From Sporothrix humicola (Eukaryota > Ascomycota > Sordariomycetes > Ophiostomatales > Ophiostomataceae): 64,000 nt of DNA. The stretch covers positions 186,001 to 250,000 of the forward strand of contig WNYE01000002.1 in assembly GCA_021396245.1 (NCBI GenBank), written 5' to 3'. Positions 63,049 to 64,000 of this stretch are shown one piece after another. The notes beneath the pieces are model-generated. The model made no database searches. It was not told the DNA's origin and saw only the letters and a program-made list of their open reading frames with translations. A program made the position numbers and the translations under genes. Numbering within the stretch: position 1 is the stretch's first letter; every line of letters begins with the position of its first letter.

Positions 63049-64000
63049 ATGGCACCGCCAATATACCACCGAGTAGCCAGGGCGACAGCATCCAACCGAC
63101 TCCGAGCTACCACCTCGCCCCAGACAAAGCGCCTCGCGCTCCTCGACGCATTCATGGGCTACGTCGCCACCTTTCTCGCCCACGGGCGCCCGCCGCGGGC
63201 AGCAGCAGCATACATTCCGTCACTAAACGGCTACACACATATCCGCCAACGTCTGCGGCAAAGCGGAGAGACAACAATGCGCCTGACAGGGAGCTTGACA
63301 GTACCAGTTTCTGTGCCTGTACCAGTAGCTGTGCCACTCGCCCCAGCGTCGCGTCGCTTCTTCCACAACTACTTTGTCACCCACATCCCGTCCTCCTCCC
63401 TCCACCCAGACTCGCGCAGCATCGCCGGCCCTCACCACAAGCTCCCGCGAGCCGCCTCAGTACCACACACTCCAGGGCCACCGGGTACAAGCGGTCCGCT
63501 CCCGGCCTCGGCTGCCCCGACCAACATCTCGACAGCGTCCCCCGGCGGAGCAGTAGCCGGCAGCAGCAGCTCCCTAGGATTTGGCCGTGATTTGACGGTC
63601 GTGCGCATCCCTCTGCGCAGCGCCAAACACCACTTTGGCGCCTCCAATGCGCGCGGCAGCCGGCCCTACAACGAAGACACCAACCAGGCCGGCACCATCA
63701 ACATGCCCGCGTTTGCCAAGCGTGCGCCCATTTCGCTCGTCCGCTCGGCCATCTCCAACAGCCGCAGCACGGGCGAGGGCATCACGGCCGACGGCGCGGG
63801 CGGCGACCCGCAAATCTTTTACTTTGCCGTGTTTGACGGCCACGGCGGCACCGAGTGCTCGGATTTTCTGCGGGACGAGCTGCACGGGTACATTGAGGAG
63901 GCCGCTGCCGATTTCGGTCTGACGAGCAGTCTTCGACGGAAAGGGAAGAATGGAGCGATGGCCGCTCAGACTGCCGTGACGGAAAAAGAGTCTGACGACG
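63049..64000 (+). CDS. PP2C-type protein phosphatase, 5' part (runs off window)
   Basis: ATG at 63049; the frame is open for 317 codons to the right edge with no stop. The N-terminus is rich in Arg, Ala and Ser (YHRVARATASNRLRATTS) and lacks acidic residues, which suggests mitochondrial import. After a Pro/Ser/Gly-rich spacer the PP2C fold begins at about residue 190 with RGSRPYNEDTNQAG, the Arg and Glu-Asp of metal motif I. It continues with FYFAVFDGHGGTECSDFL (about 262-279), the Asp-Gly metal motif II. It is most like the mitochondrial Ptc5/Ptc6 phosphatases, which act on pyruvate dehydrogenase; this assignment is inferred from the leader and not proven. The missing 3' part should hold motifs near DGxxD and DN. 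Confidence 0.85.
   Translation, partial: MAPPIYHRVARATASNRLRATTSPQTKRLALLDAFMGYVATFLAHGRPPRAAAAYIPSLNGYTHIRQRLRQSGETTMRLTGSLTVPVSVPVPVAVPLAPASRRFFHNYFVTHIPSSSLHPDSRSIAGPHHKLPRAASVPHTPGPPGTSGPLPASAAPTNISTASPGGAVAGSSSSLGFGRDLTVVRIPLRSAKHHFGASNARGSRPYNEDTNQAGTINMPAFAKRAPISLVRSAISNSRSTGEGITADGAGGDPQIFYFAVFDGHGGTECSDFLRDELHGYIEEAAADFGLTSSLRRKGKNGAMAAQTAVTEKESDD

Overview
This window is nuclear DNA from a filamentous ascomycete, most likely a Sordariomycete. The genes have short introns (about 50-130 bp) with GT...AG ends and a CTAAC/CTGAC branch site a few bases before the acceptor. Coding sequence is GC-rich at third positions, and 5' leaders are long and pyrimidine-rich. Gene content is typical of the group: a pyr-4 type OMP decarboxylase with a large insertion, a Zn(II)2Cys6 regulator, and a Fet3/Ftr1 pair. 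The order or genus cannot be fixed from sequence alone. There are 18 complete protein-coding genes, one gene cut off at the left edge and one cut off at the right edge. No tRNA, rRNA, transposon or CRISPR was found.

Layout, left to right: acidic C-terminus of an unknown protein (1-225); SEY1 ER-fusion GTPase (+); RNase H2 catalytic subunit (-), divergent from CENP-C/Mif2 (+) across a promoter with Swi4/Mbp1-type boxes; a small SET-domain protein (+); a Golgi-type membrane protein resembling a GT32 glycosyltransferase without its DXD (-); ribosomal protein uL24/RPL26 (+); a large protein with an N-terminal eIF4E-binding motif (-); dynactin p150Glued (+); SRP19/Sec65 (-); MTHFR (-), divergent from a class II (4EHP-like) eIF4E (+); Sad1/USP39 (-); a six-exon NYN-like/CCCH protein (-); a Zn2Cys6 transcription factor (-); OMP decarboxylase (-), divergent from phosphatidylinositol synthase (+); a Fet3-type ferroxidase (-), divergent from the Ftr1 iron permease (+); a BTB-like orphan (-); and a PP2C phosphatase (+) running off the right edge.

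Most genes are independent housekeeping units. Three local relationships stand out. Fet3 and Ftr1 share one intergenic region with a GATA/SreA-like site and form the reductive iron-uptake complex. RNH201 and CENP-C share a promoter carrying G1/S-type boxes. A protein with a canonical YxxxxL-phi eIF4E-binding motif lies 13.5 kb from a 4EHP-like eIF4E whose dorsal Trp is Phe.

I found no convincing new multi-gene system. The more original leads are the DXD-less GT32-like protein, the NYN/CCCH protein, the two translation-control proteins and the BTB orphan. Exon boundaries were placed by hand from splice signals, and each joined frame was checked to stay open.
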